Shown in pieces: positions 10,518-19,449 of a stretch of DNA of 64,000 bases. Position 1 is the first letter of the stretch, and each line of letters begins with the position of its first letter. This stretch comes from CAVSUR01 sp963731285 (GTDB lineage: Bacteria > Actinomycetota > Actinomycetes > Streptosporangiales > Streptosporangiaceae), in contig CAVSUR010000002.1 of NCBI GenBank assembly GCA_963731285.1, positions 1-64,000 of the forward strand, given 5' to 3'. Made by a program: the position numbers and the translations under genes. The notes under the pieces were generated by a model, which made no database searches, was not told where the DNA came from, and worked only from the letters and a program-made list of their open reading frames with translations.

Positions 10518-10781
10518 TCAGTGCACGCCGAGCGCGTTGGCGATGCCGCTGGCGATGGTCTGCACGATGCTCGGCGTGTAGAAGACGACGGCGATGGCGA
10601 TGGCGAGCACGATGAACTGGACGAAGCGGATGATCTCTCGGGTGAACAGGAAGAAGATCGCGACAATGCCGACGATCCCCAGGAACAGCGGTCCGAACAG
10701 GCCCTGCAAGTAGGACACAAGACCGGAGGTGGACAGCGCCAGGGGGGCGGCGGATGCCGTGAAGATCACGTGCGACGACAT
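10518..10781 (-). CDS. TcpD-like small membrane protein
   Basis: 87 residues, ATG at 10781 with GGAG six bases upstream. Two hydrophobic segments (LVSYLQGLFGPLFLGIVGIV with AIFFLF, then VQFIVLAIAIAVVFYTP) are separated by the short polar TREIIRF. Size, topology and position between TcpC and TcpE match TcpD-type proteins of Gram-positive conjugation clusters. No catalytic motif is expected. Confidence 0.75.
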   Translation of the reverse strand: MSSHVIFTASAAPLALSTSGLVSYLQGLFGPLFLGIVGIVAIFFLFTREIIRFVQFIVLAIAIAVVFYTPSIVQTIASGIANALGVH

Positions 10782-10838
10782 CGGGACTCCGGGGGGTTAG
10801 GGGCCGGGCTATCGGGGGTCATCTGCTGGGCGCTGCGC

Positions 10839-11855
10839 TCATGGCGGCCCCGGCAGCTCGGTGGAGGCGCCGATCGAGGCGATGTCCCAGATGCCGCCGT
10901 GCTGTACCACAGTCAGCTGGTAGGTCATCTGCACTGTCGGCCGCGCCGCGGCAACCGCCGAAGCGCTGCGGGCGGCCGGCACCCGCCAGCTGACCGAGAC
11001 CGTGGCCTGCCGGGTCGTCCCGCCGCGCGGGACGGTGATCTGCGAGATCGAGCCGAAGCTGACCGCCCCGCCCAGGCCGGTGACGTGTGTCCCCGGGGCC
11101 AGGAAGCGGGCCAGCGTCGCCTGATCTCCGCTGGCGTAGGCACGGAAGAACGACGGCAGCACGCCCAGCAGCGCCGCCTGTGCCGTCGGGTCGGCGGCGA
11201 CGGCAGCCGGCTGCGGCAGGGCGGCCCGGGCGGGCGCGGGCAGCAGCGCGGGCTCGCCGGAGATGGCCAGCCCGCCGCTGCCGGCGTAGACCGGAATGCC
11301 GAGCTCGATCATCCGGCCGTTGACCTGGGCGAGAAGCGTGATGACGGCCTGGTGGGAGTTCTGCACGCGGACGCTGGCCACCTGCTCGGATTGCAGCCGC
11401 TGCGACCCGGCGCCGTTCCAGCCGAGCTGGGAGTCGGTACCGGGCGGCAGGTATGCGGCCAGCCCGCTGGCCCGCTGCGCCGCGGTGGCCGGGCTGAAGC
11501 TGAGATAGATGCTGCCGAATTGCAGGGCGTAAGCCCGGGCCAGCGTGACCGGGAATCCGCTGCCCTGATTGCTCGCGGTCAGCCCGGGCCTGGCCTCTGG
11601 GCGCGGCTGGCCGGTCAGGATGGCCGCGACGCCGCGGTAGCCGATGAGCAGCAGTACCGCCCAGACGAGGACCCGCCCGGTCCAGACGAGCCAGCGGCCC
11701 CCCGAGCCGCCGTTCCGCCGCCGGGGCCTGCTGAGCCGCTGCCGGGGCGCAGGCGAGGAAAACGGACGGTCGGCGGCCAGCAGCGGGCCGGACGGAGCGT
11801 CGTCGTCGCCCGGAGGCGGCCGGTCGCCGCGTTCGAGGGTTGCTCTGCGAACCAT
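10839..11855 (-). CDS. TcpC-family conjugal transfer protein
   Basis: 338 residues from ATG 11855, chosen because GGAGG lies four bases upstream; an in-frame GTG 17 codons earlier is the alternative. There is an N-terminal cytoplasmic Arg/Pro-rich stretch and one membrane helix (LVWTGRVLVWAVLLLIGYRG, about residues 63-82). A large extracellular region has two VirB8/NTF2-like domains, as in TcpC of pCW3 and Orf13 of Tn916. It is the first gene of the operon and bridges membrane and wall. Confidence 0.85.
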   Translation of the reverse strand: MVRRATLERGDRPPPGDDDAPSGPLLAADRPFSSPAPRQRLSRPRRRNGGSGGRWLVWTGRVLVWAVLLLIGYRGVAAILTGQPRPEARPGLTASNQGSGFPVTLARAYALQFGSIYLSFSPATAAQRASGLAAYLPPGTDSQLGWNGAGSQRLQSEQVASVRVQNSHQAVITLLAQVNGRMIELGIPVYAGSGGLAISGEPALLPAPARAALPQPAAVAADPTAQAALLGVLPSFFRAYASGDQATLARFLAPGTHVTGLGGAVSFGSISQITVPRGGTTRQATVSVSWRVPAARSASAVAAARPTVQMTYQLTVVQHGGIWDIASIGASTELPGPP

Positions 11856-12272
11856 CGCACCTCCGCTCGCCTTCCTGCGCCCGCGCAGCAAGGAGTCGCG
11901 GCGCACCCTTGCCCGATCAGGGCACTATTCTCCGCCACAACGACTGGCCAGCCGATCATTAAGCACTGCCGGCGCGTCGCCCCTTTCCGGGTGCCGCGGA
12001 CAGCTACCAGTGACGCCCTGAGGTGTGACATCGCTGTGACACACTCGGAACAGAAGGGTCGAAAGGGTTAATTAGCGGCAAAAAACCTTGCTGTCGGCAA
12101 CGCACGCGGCTGGCCGGTCGGCCTGTGCGGACTGCGCCGCGGGTACCGCGCCCGCGGACGATCCGGGGCTGAGCCGCGTGAAACGGCGATTCAGCCGCCC
12201 TCCTGGGGCGGCAAAGAGAACGGCTAGTCAGCCGGGGCCGCGCCGCGGCCAGGGCGCGGCCGCAGCGCCCGG
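11856..12272. promoter_or_regulatory. intergenic region upstream of the secretion operon
   Basis: No coding frame with normal codon bias is seen here. It is the only gap able to hold the promoter of the leftward operon. It contains an AT-richer patch at 12065-12090 (ggttaattagcggcaaaaaa) and two direct TGTGACA heptamers at 12024-12030 and 12035-12041, eleven bases apart, that also form an imperfect 20-bp palindrome. A weak hairpin (GGCTGA/TCAGCC) lies at 12168-12197. No convincing -35/-10 pair could be fixed. Confidence 0.4.
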
Positions 12273-12288
12273 CTAGCCAGCCGGGCGC
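12265..12288 (-). terminator. hairpin over the ptrB stop codon
   Basis: GCGCCCGGC at 12265-12273 pairs perfectly with GCCGGGCGC at 12280-12288 around a six-base loop. The hairpin spans the last codons and stop of the oligopeptidase gene. There is no T-run, so it would be an actinobacterial-type terminator without a U tract. Confidence 0.5.
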
Positions 12289-14429
12289 GTGGCAGTGGTG
12301 ATGATCCAGGCGAGGACGAACGCCTCTTCAGCCCAGGCGTCGTAACGGCCGCTGCGGCCGCCGTGCCCGGCGGCCATCTCGGTTTTCAGCAGGAACGGGC
12401 CGCCCTTCGCCTGCGCCTGCAGCCGGGCCGTCCACTTGGCCGGCTCGGTGTAGAGCACCCGGGTGTCGTTCAGGCTGGTGACCGAGAGGATCGGCGGGTA
12501 CACCGCGTCAGAGGTGATGTTCTCGTACGGCGTGTAGGACTTCATGTACCGGTAGACCTCGGGGTCGTGCAGCGGGTCGCCCCACTCCTCCCACTCGGTC
12601 ACGGTCAGCGGCAGCGACGGGTCGAGGATCGAGGTCAGCGCGTCCACGAAGGGCACCTGGGCGACGATGCCGCCGAACGCGTCCGGGGCCTGATTTACCG
12701 CCGCGCCCATCAGCAGGCCGCCGGCTGACCCGCCGCGCGCGATCAGCCGCTCTGGCACGGTCCAGCCGGTGGCGACCAGGTGCCGGGCGCAGGCGGTGAA
12801 ATCGGTGAAGGTGTTCGTCTTGCGCAGCATCTTGCCGTCGTCGTACCAGTGGCGGCCCATCTCGCCGCCGCCCCGGATGTGCGCGATCGCGTAGCCGAAA
12901 CCGCGGTCGAGCAGCGACAGCCGCGGCACCGAGAAACTCGGGTCGATCGAGATCTCGTAGCTGCCGTAGCCGTAGAGCACGAACGGCGCGCTGCCGTCCC
13001 GCGGCATGCCCTTGCGGCAGACGACCGACAGCGGCACGGCCGTGCCGTCCGGCGCCGTGACCCACTCCCGGTACTGCTCGTAGCCGGCCGGGTCGTAGGG
13101 GGCGCCCCCAGGCAGCGGCCGCACCGGCTTGCGCCGCAGCAGGGCCAGCTCGCCGGTTGCGGTGTCGCAGTCGTAGACCGAGTCGGGGGTGATCATCGAG
13201 ACGAAGCCGAGCCGGTAGGTGCGGGAGTCGTACTCCCGGTTCAGGCCCGGCCCGACCTGATACACCGGCTCGTCGAAGGCGATCTCGTGCTCGCTGCCGT
13301 CAGCGCGGTGCAGCCGCAGCCCGGTCAGCGCGTCCCGCCGGTAATAGAGCACGAAGTGGCCAGCGAACGCGTCCACCGACAGCAGCCGGGTGTCGGGCCG
13401 GTGGCGCACCAGCGGCGTCCATGCCGACGGCTGCGACACCGGCGCGGTGGCCAGCTCGAAGTTCTCGGCCTGGTCGTTGTGCAGGATCAGCAGCCGGTCG
13501 GTCCCGTCGGCGAGGACCTGATGGTCGATCTCATACTCCACGCCCGGCCGGCGCGGCGTCACCACGGTGAACTCGCCAGCCGGGTCGTCCGCGTCCAGCA
13601 GCCGGGACTCGCTGGTCAGCTTAGACGCCGACGAGATGACCAGGTAGCGCTCGCTCCGGGTCAGGCCGATGCCTGCCCAGAACCGCTCGTCCGGCTCCTC
13701 GTAGACGACCACGTCCTGCGCGGCCGGCGTCCCGATCAGGTGCCGCCAGACGCGGTAGGGCCGCCAGGCCTGGTCCACCGTCACGTAGAACAGCGCAGCG
13801 CCGTCGCGCGACCAGGCGCCGCCGTAGAACGTGTCCGGGATCTCGTCCGGGGCGGTATCACCGGTGCGCAGGTCCTTGACCCGCATCGTGAAGCGCTCGC
13901 TGCCGGCGAAGTCGGTGGAGTAGGCCAGCAGCCGGCCATCGGGGCTGACGGTGAGGGCACCGAGCGACAGGAACTCGCCGTCGCCGGCCAGCTCGTTGGA
14001 GTCCAGCAGCACTTCCTCGCCGTCCAGCGGCGCGCCGTCCTCGCTTATCGGCGGCCCGGCGTCGTCCGGCCGGACCGCGCGGCGGCAGTGCACCGGATAC
14101 TGCCTGCCCTCCTGCGTGCGGCTGTAGTACCACCAGCCGCCCTTGCGGGCCGGGACGGACAGGTCGCTTTCCTGAGTGCGGGCCTTGATCTCGCCGAACA
14201 CCGTGTCGCGCAGCCCGGCCTGGCCCGCGGTGACCGCCTGGGTGTAGGCGTTCTCGGCCTCGAGGAACTCGATGGTCTTCGGGTTGGCCTTATCCGCCAG
14301 CCAGCTGTAGTCATCCACGACGGTGTCACCATGGTGGGTGCGGTGCGCAGGGATCCGCTCGGCCGACGGCAACGGGCCGGATCCGTCTGCGGGTGTCGTG
14401 CGGCTGCGGCCGGACGGATCGCTGCTCAT
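12273..14429 (-). CDS. ptrB: oligopeptidase B-like prolyl oligopeptidase (S9 family)
   Basis: 718 residues from ATG 14429, the family's usual length. An N-terminal beta-propeller (residues about 90-420) begins after HTHHGDTVVDDYSWLADKAN, a typical S9A start. The C-terminal alpha/beta-hydrolase has the nucleophile in GGSAGGLLMG and the catalytic His in AAGHGGRSGRYD, with IAHIRGGGEMGRHWYDDGK typical of PtrB. It cleaves short peptides after basic residues, probably in the cytoplasm since no signal peptide is seen. It is divergent from the MetF-like gene, only 48 bases from that gene's likely start. Confidence 0.9.
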   Translation of the reverse strand: MSSDPSGRSRTTPADGSGPLPSAERIPAHRTHHGDTVVDDYSWLADKANPKTIEFLEAENAYTQAVTAGQAGLRDTVFGEIKARTQESDLSVPARKGGWWYYSRTQEGRQYPVHCRRAVRPDDAGPPISEDGAPLDGEEVLLDSNELAGDGEFLSLGALTVSPDGRLLAYSTDFAGSERFTMRVKDLRTGDTAPDEIPDTFYGGAWSRDGAALFYVTVDQAWRPYRVWRHLIGTPAAQDVVVYEEPDERFWAGIGLTRSERYLVISSASKLTSESRLLDADDPAGEFTVVTPRRPGVEYEIDHQVLADGTDRLLILHNDQAENFELATAPVSQPSAWTPLVRHRPDTRLLSVDAFAGHFVLYYRRDALTGLRLHRADGSEHEIAFDEPVYQVGPGLNREYDSRTYRLGFVSMITPDSVYDCDTATGELALLRRKPVRPLPGGAPYDPAGYEQYREWVTAPDGTAVPLSVVCRKGMPRDGSAPFVLYGYGSYEISIDPSFSVPRLSLLDRGFGYAIAHIRGGGEMGRHWYDDGKMLRKTNTFTDFTACARHLVATGWTVPERLIARGGSAGGLLMGAAVNQAPDAFGGIVAQVPFVDALTSILDPSLPLTVTEWEEWGDPLHDPEVYRYMKSYTPYENITSDAVYPPILSVTSLNDTRVLYTEPAKWTARLQAQAKGGPFLLKTEMAAGHGGRSGRYDAWAEEAFVLAWIITTATRPAG

Positions 14430-14477
14430 GAGCGGCCAGTCTAGGTGACCTCGATCCGGTGCGGAGACACTGGAGCA

Positions 14478-15551
14478 GTGAGCGTAACGCCAGATCGCGG
14501 TGCCGGCCCCGGGCCAGCCGCCGGGCCCCCCGGCTGTCCGAAGCGGATGATCTACGGCCCGTGCGGTGGCGTCCGGGCCGATCTCAGCTGCGAGATGGCG
14601 CCGGTGCCGTGCCCGTTCGCGACGGCCCCGCCGGTCGGGTTCGCGCCTGGCTTCCCCGCCGGGACCGCTGACGTGCCGGCCGGGCCGGCTGCTGGCAGCG
14701 CGCTGCTGGCCGCAGCGGCCCGCGGGCCCGTCGTGCTCACCGACCTGTCGGTGCGGCCGTTCGACCCGGCCAGCATCAAGCAGGTGACGCAGGTGCTGCG
14801 CGGCTCGTGTGACGCCGTGCTGGTCGGCGAGCACCAGGACAGCCCCGACTTCCCGCCCGCACTGATGGCCTCGATGGTGCTCGCCGCCGGGGGGCATCCG
14901 TGGATCACTCTGACCTGCCGGGACCGCAACCGGCTGGTACTGGAGCAGGAACTAGCCGGGCTGCGGCATACGGGCGCCGACGGCGTGCTGTGCGTGACCG
15001 GGGACGGCCGGGCGCCGGGCATCCGGCCGGGCGTGACCCAGGTGTTCGACCTGGACGGCACCCGGCTCGCCGCGATGGCCGCGGCGGCCGGGCTCCCCGT
15101 CGCGGTGCCGGAGGCGCCAGCGGCGCCGCCCGCCGGGCTGCGGCCGTACCGGCTGCTGGCCAAGCAGCAGGCCGGAGCCCGGCTGGCCGTGCTGAACCAT
15201 GTCGGCAGCGCGGCTCAGGCCCGGGGGTTCGCGCAGCAGGCCGGGCAGCTGGGCGTCACCATGCCGCTGATTGCCGGAGTGGCTGTGTACACCGACGAGC
15301 CGTCGGCGGCGGTGCTGGCCGGGTTTCCCGGCCTGCAGGTCGACCGGGCCGCGATGGCCCGCGTACTGGCCGCGCCGGACCCGGTCGCCGCCGGGATCGC
15401 GGTGGCCGTGGCCGAGGCTCGCGAGCTGCTCGCGATCGATCAGGTCGCCGGGGTTAACCTGTCCGGCCTGGCGTCCGCGCGCGGCGAGCTATTTGGCGCC
15501 GAGGTCAAGGCAGCGATCGGCAGTCAGCTACGGGAGGACGCGCATGCCTGA
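14478..15551 (+). CDS. MetF-like methylenetetrahydrofolate reductase family protein with N-terminal zinc-type motif
   Basis: 357 residues from GTG 14478; GTG 14445 is an in-frame alternative. Residues about 18-40 carry GCPKRMIYGPCGGVR followed by SCEM, the Cys-rich motif of the MTHFR C-terminal-type domain, here placed at the N-terminus. A TIM-barrel of the MetF type follows (LTDLSVRPFD, VGEHQDSPDFPPALMASMVL, LTCRDRNR, VLCVTGDGRAPG). MetF proteins reduce 5,10-methylenetetrahydrofolate; whether this short paralogue does so or acts in another C1 or corrinoid reaction cannot be told. It overlaps the downstream methyltransferase by eight bases, so the two are co-translated. Confidence 0.7.
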   Translation: MSVTPDRGAGPGPAAGPPGCPKRMIYGPCGGVRADLSCEMAPVPCPFATAPPVGFAPGFPAGTADVPAGPAAGSALLAAAARGPVVLTDLSVRPFDPASIKQVTQVLRGSCDAVLVGEHQDSPDFPPALMASMVLAAGGHPWITLTCRDRNRLVLEQELAGLRHTGADGVLCVTGDGRAPGIRPGVTQVFDLDGTRLAAMAAAAGLPVAVPEAPAAPPAGLRPYRLLAKQQAGARLAVLNHVGSAAQARGFAQQAGQLGVTMPLIAGVAVYTDEPSAAVLAGFPGLQVDRAAMARVLAAPDPVAAGIAVAVAEARELLAIDQVAGVNLSGLASARGELFGAEVKAAIGSQLREDAHA

Positions 15552-16362
15552 AAACTCCACGCCCCCGAACCGGGCGGACGGCCAGCAGCCGGGGCTGGGC
15601 CAGCCCGGGGAGATGCGCGCCGAGTTCGACACAGTCGCCGGGTGGACGTTGCGCGCGGTCCGCCGCCTGGGTCCGGACTACGCGCTGCCCGCCGCCTGCC
15701 GGGGCAGTGGCAATCCGGCTGCGCTGCACTGGCTGGCCCGGCGGCTGGAACTCGGCGCCTCGGTCCGCATGCTGGACAGCGGGGCGGGAGTGGGCGGGCC
15801 GGCGGCCTTTGCCGCCGCGCAGACCGGCGTGCGGCCCGTGCTCGCCGAGCCGATGCCGGGTGCCTGCCGGGCGGCGGCGGAGCTGTTCGGCCTGCCAGCG
15901 GTGGTGACGGACGGGCTGCGGCTGCCGTTCGGAGCCGGGACGTTCGACGCGATGTGGATGCTCGGGGTGCTGTCGACCGTGCCGGACAAGCTCGCCGCGC
16001 TGCGCGAGGCGCGCCGGGTACTCATCCCAGCCGGGCGGCTCGGACTTATCGCCTACGTCCGGCAGGCCGCCGAGCTGCCCGGCCAGCCGGAAGGTAACGA
16101 GTTCCCCGACGCGGGCGAGCTGGCGGCGCTGCTGCTCCGCGGCGGCTTCGAGGTCTTCGCGCAGCGGGCGCTGGACGGCTTCGCCGAGCCCGCGGCGGAC
16201 TGGCAGCGCCGGGCCGACGCGGTCGAGGAGGTACTGCGCGCCGAGCACGCCGGCCAGCCGCAGTGGCAGCAGGCCCAGGATCAGCAGGAGCGGATGGGCC
16301 GCCTGCTGGACGATGGCGACGTCACCGGCCAGGTGATCTTCGCCATGCCCGCACCCCGCTAG
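15544..16362 (+). CDS. class I SAM-dependent methyltransferase
   Basis: 272 residues from ATG 15544, preceded by GGGAGG. The SAM-binding glycine loop is MLDSGAGVGGPAAFAA (motif I) with motif II acid in VLAEPM, and FDAMWMLGVLSTVPDKLAALREARRVLIPAGRL matches the post-I and motif III region of UbiE/Coq5-like enzymes. It is translationally coupled to the MetF-like gene, suggesting a one-carbon-linked role, but the acceptor is unknown. It ends converging with the M50-like gene (four-base overlap of the two stops). Confidence 0.75.
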   Translation: MPENSTPPNRADGQQPGLGQPGEMRAEFDTVAGWTLRAVRRLGPDYALPAACRGSGNPAALHWLARRLELGASVRMLDSGAGVGGPAAFAAAQTGVRPVLAEPMPGACRAAAELFGLPAVVTDGLRLPFGAGTFDAMWMLGVLSTVPDKLAALREARRVLIPAGRLGLIAYVRQAAELPGQPEGNEFPDAGELAALLLRGGFEVFAQRALDGFAEPAADWQRRADAVEEVLRAEHAGQPQWQQAQDQQERMGRLLDDGDVTGQVIFAMPAPR

Positions 16363-16796
16363 CGTCTCCCGGGTCCCGGCTGATTCCCGGCCCGGTAATT
16401 CGCCGGCTCGCGGGCCGGGACCGGCAGCGACTGCAGTGCCTGGACGAACTGCCAGATCAGGTCGCCGGCGAAGCAGATGATCGCAACTTCGGCCAGGAGC
16501 CAGCGCGGGCGGCGGCGCCAGGCCAGCACCAGCAGTGATGCAGCCCTCAGCAGCATGGTGAACAGCACGCCACCGAGATTGACCGCCACATTCTGCACCG
16601 GGGTCATCCGCTGCGAGTCGTACAGATTGCACCCGAAGCAGCTGTGCCCGTAGACCACGAACGTGGCACAGGAGTCCCCCAGCAGCCGGGACACCAGCGT
16701 ATGGCCTGCCTCGTGCACAATGATCATGACCAAGGCCAGGACCAGGGCGCAGAGCGTGATCAGAGCGGTCATCGCGCCGATCCGCCGCCAGCGCAC
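16359..16796 (-). CDS. small membrane protein with HExxH motif (M50-like)
   Basis: 145 residues from GTG 16796, chosen because GGGAGG sits five bases upstream; ATG 16772 is the alternative. The first helix ends in MIIVHEAGHTLVSRLL, giving the HEAGH zinc motif inside a membrane segment as in M50 site-2 or peptidase M50B proteins. Two further hydrophobic segments follow (VNLGGVLFTMLLRAASLLVL, LLAEVAIICFAGDLIW). The ND-type LDG/NPxxD motif of classical site-2 proteases is replaced by VNLGG, with the GDLIW aspartate as a possible third ligand. It may be a reduced M50B peptidase; activity is uncertain. Confidence 0.6.
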   Translation of the reverse strand: MRWRRIGAMTALITLCALVLALVMIIVHEAGHTLVSRLLGDSCATFVVYGHSCFGCNLYDSQRMTPVQNVAVNLGGVLFTMLLRAASLLVLAWRRRPRWLLAEVAIICFAGDLIWQFVQALQSLPVPAREPANYRAGNQPGPGRR

Positions 16797-17093
16797 CGCT
16801 ACCTCCCAGGGACACGCGGAAGGAGGCACCCGCGCCGGCTGCGGCTCACAGCGCGGACTTAATCAAGATCCATCTTGTCAGCGCGGCGCAGTAACCGGCA
16901 AGAGCCAGTCGCCGACCGGGCTCGGCGCGACAATCGCCCCCGCTGACCCGCAAGAGCCCAACAGACCGTAAGACCGCGGTGACCAGCAAGAGCCCGGCGA
17001 GCGTCGCAGTGCTCACCGGCCTCGCCGGGCTGGCCGGGTTTGGGCGGCCACGGGCAGGGCACTTGGCATCGCCATCCTGGAAAGGGCGCTGAC

Positions 17094-17891
17094 ATGCCAG
17101 CCTTGATGCACTCACTGTCCCTGCGCAGCCGCGGGCGCGCTACGCTGACCCGTCCGCATCCGGTCAGCGGCAAGAAGGCGGTAGCGCTCCGGCTCGGCGG
17201 CGGCGCCGTCCTGCTGTGGGGCCTGATCTCACTGCTGGGACTGCTGCTCACGCACGTGCTCGGCTCCGGCCCGGTGCACCACGCTGACCTCGGCGTCGAC
17301 CGCTGGTTCGCCGCCCGCCGAACGCCGCTGTGGAACGACATCACCTATGTCGGCACGACCATCGCCCAGACCGAGACGGTGATCGGGATCACGGTCATCG
17401 TGGTCGCGCTGCTGCGCTGGCGCCTGGGCCGCTGGCACGAGGCCGGTGTCCTGGTAACGGTGATGGCCGGCGAGCTGCTGATCTTCCTCTGCGTGACGCT
17501 GACCGTGCACCGGCACCGGCCGCCGGTGCCGCGCCTGGATGTCGCGCCCGAGACGTCAAGCTTCCCGTCCGGGCACACCGCTGCGGCCACCGCGCTGTAC
17601 GGCTGCATCGCCGTCCTGCTGCTGTGGCGGGCCAGGCCGCGCCCGGCTGTCCGGATCGCGGTCCTCGCGCTTTGCTGCATCCCCGTCATCGTCGGCCTGT
17701 CGCGGCTGTACCGGGGAATGCACTACCCGAGTGATGTGCTCGCCGGGGCACTGACCGGCGGGCTGTGGCTGCTGCTGGTGATCTCGACCCTGCTGCCGCG
17801 CCAGCCTGCTCCGGCGGGCGGGCGCCGGCTGCTCTGGCAGCCCGGCGGCGGGGCGCGCAGCGAGAATGCGCGCAAGAAACTGCGCCGATGA
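17094..17891 (+). CDS. PAP2-superfamily membrane phosphatase
   Basis: 265 residues. Six hydrophobic segments carry the three PAP2 signature stretches: VHRHRPPVPRL (C1, with the RP), FPSGHTAAATALYG (C2 PSGH), and SRLYRGMHYPSDVLAG (C3 with catalytic His and Asp). It probably dephosphorylates undecaprenyl pyrophosphate or phosphatidic acid on the outer membrane face. The start ATG (17094) is chosen for the basic N-terminus preceding the first helix; its stop overlaps the next PAP2 start (ATGA). Confidence 0.85.
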   Translation: MPALMHSLSLRSRGRATLTRPHPVSGKKAVALRLGGGAVLLWGLISLLGLLLTHVLGSGPVHHADLGVDRWFAARRTPLWNDITYVGTTIAQTETVIGITVIVVALLRWRLGRWHEAGVLVTVMAGELLIFLCVTLTVHRHRPPVPRLDVAPETSSFPSGHTAAATALYGCIAVLLLWRARPRPAVRIAVLALCCIPVIVGLSRLYRGMHYPSDVLAGALTGGLWLLLVISTLLPRQPAPAGGRRLLWQPGGGARSENARKKLRR

Positions 17892-18796
17892 CATGGCCAC
17901 GCGCCGGGACCCGGGCGAGGGCGAGGACCCGGGCCGCCGGCTCGCTGGACGGCCCCGCCCGGGCGGACGGCCCGGCCGGGCGGGACGGGGCCGCCGGGCC
18001 GCCCTCCGGCTACGGTGATGCCCGGGCCGGCGAACCCACGGCCGGGACGCCCGGCCAGCCAGCGATCCCGCCTGCCCCGGCGCCAGCCTCCGCGGGCCGC
18101 GCACGAGCCTCCGTAGCCCGCGCGCTGCTGGTCACGGCGGTATCCGGGCTGGCGTTCGGGCTGCTCACCACCCGGATCGGCGGCCGCCAAGCGATGCCTC
18201 AAATCGACGAGCAGATCCATCGCTGGGTACTCGCGCACCGCGATGGCGTCAGCACGGCCATCGCGCGCGCCGTCACGTGGGGCGGTGTCACCAAGGTGGC
18301 GCTGCCCGTGCTGTTCGTCATCGGCTGGGTCGCCGCCCCGGGCCGGGGCATCAGACGGCGAGTGGCCACAGCCCTTGCCGTCGGGCTCATCGCAGGCGCC
18401 GGAGTAATGGTGGAAACGCAGGTAAACCGGCTGACAGGCCGGGTCAGGCCGCCGGTGGCCGATTGGGCCGGCGCGGCGGGCGGCCCTTCGTTCCCGTCCG
18501 GGCACACGACGGTCGCCACGCTGTTCGCCCTCTCCTGCGCCTGGCTCCTGGTCCAGCGGATGCGCACCGGCCGACGGCGGTGGATCTGGACCGCCGCCGT
18601 CAGCTACGCCGTCGCGGTGGGCTGGTCGCGCATCTGGCTGGGGGTGCACTGGCCCACCGACGTGCTCGGCGCCTGGCTTTTCGGCATCGCCTGGTCGGCC
18701 GCTGCCCTGGCCCTGGTACTCGCACTGCGAAGCCGCCGGGCCGGCTCGCCGACACGCGGCGCCCCAGGCGTCACTACCTGCGAAGACATGCGATAG
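17888..18796 (+). CDS. second PAP2-superfamily membrane phosphatase
   Basis: 302 residues. An approximately 75-residue Pro/Ala/Gly-rich cytoplasmic leader precedes the membrane domain. Signature motifs are VRPPVADWAG, FPSGHTTVATLFAL and SRIWLGVHWPTDVLGA. It is coupled to the preceding PAP2 gene by a four-base overlap; the sequences are clearly paralogous in motif order but not near-identical. Together with the downstream GT2 and GH26 genes, one or both may recycle the lipid carrier for polysaccharide export, which is inference from position. Confidence 0.85.
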   Translation: MTWPRAGTRARARTRAAGSLDGPARADGPAGRDGAAGPPSGYGDARAGEPTAGTPGQPAIPPAPAPASAGRARASVARALLVTAVSGLAFGLLTTRIGGRQAMPQIDEQIHRWVLAHRDGVSTAIARAVTWGGVTKVALPVLFVIGWVAAPGRGIRRRVATALAVGLIAGAGVMVETQVNRLTGRVRPPVADWAGAAGGPSFPSGHTTVATLFALSCAWLLVQRMRTGRRRWIWTAAVSYAVAVGWSRIWLGVHWPTDVLGAWLFGIAWSAAALALVLALRSRRAGSPTRGAPGVTTCEDMR

Positions 18797-18906
18797 CACC
18801 TCTAAGCCCCGTAAATCCGGTTAAGTTACAGACTTGGCGCAGGGCATACGCGCGCAGTTCTCACGATGCAGTTATCGCGATCACTTGGGGCGGGTGCAGC
18901 TTCGGA

Positions 18907-19449
18907 ATGTCTTCCGGGACGCTAGGTGGAACCCCAGTGCCCTTGCGCGACTATCACGATGCGCCCGCGCGCGACGACCAGGGCGCGCCTGCGCGCGACC
19001 ACCGCCAGCCGCCGCGGCACGGCTACCGGGACGAATCCCGTCACGCTTACCGCGACCAGTCGCGGCACGGCTATCACGAGGAGCGGCACGCCTACCGGGA
19101 CGCGGCCGGCTTCCCCTACCGCGACGCCCCAGGCCTCCCCTATCGTGATGAAGCCGACCACCCCTACCGGGAAACGCCTGGTCACCTCAATCACGAAGCG
19201 CCCGGCCACGGCTACCGCGAGGCCGACTACGGTCACCGCGACGCCCCGGCGCGCGATTACCGCGAGACACTCGATTACGGTTATCGGGATATACCGCCGA
19301 TGCGTGATCATCGGGAGGCGCCCTCTCGGGACGCGCCCGCGCGCACGACCTATAGTCCCGGCGATTATTCCGATGCACAGGGTGATTACTCCACCGATTC
19401 CATGCAATTCCTGCTATCCCTATCAAGACTGGAGGAAGAGCAGCGCCTT
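18907..19449 (+). CDS. YRD-repeat low-complexity reading frame, no recognised family
   Basis: From ATG 18907 the frame encodes a mixed-charge stretch built of roughly eight-residue units around HxYRDxxx (HGYRDESR, HAYRDQSR, HGYHEERH, FPYRDAPG, LPYRDEAD, HGYREADY and so on) from about 18946 to 19330. Third-position G/C is high across the repeats, so this frame is genuinely coding there, then drops after 19340. The frame has no stop of its own and remains open into the GT2 gene, but coding character moves to the next frame at 19450. Possible readings: a repeat domain fused to the GT2, or (with one inserted base near 19449) a repeat domain with the C-terminal membrane helix of the next ORF. Confidence 0.5.

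Noticed and set aside
12780..14444. Plus-strand frame opposite ptrB
   Set aside because: Composition and lack of motifs show it is antisense shadow.
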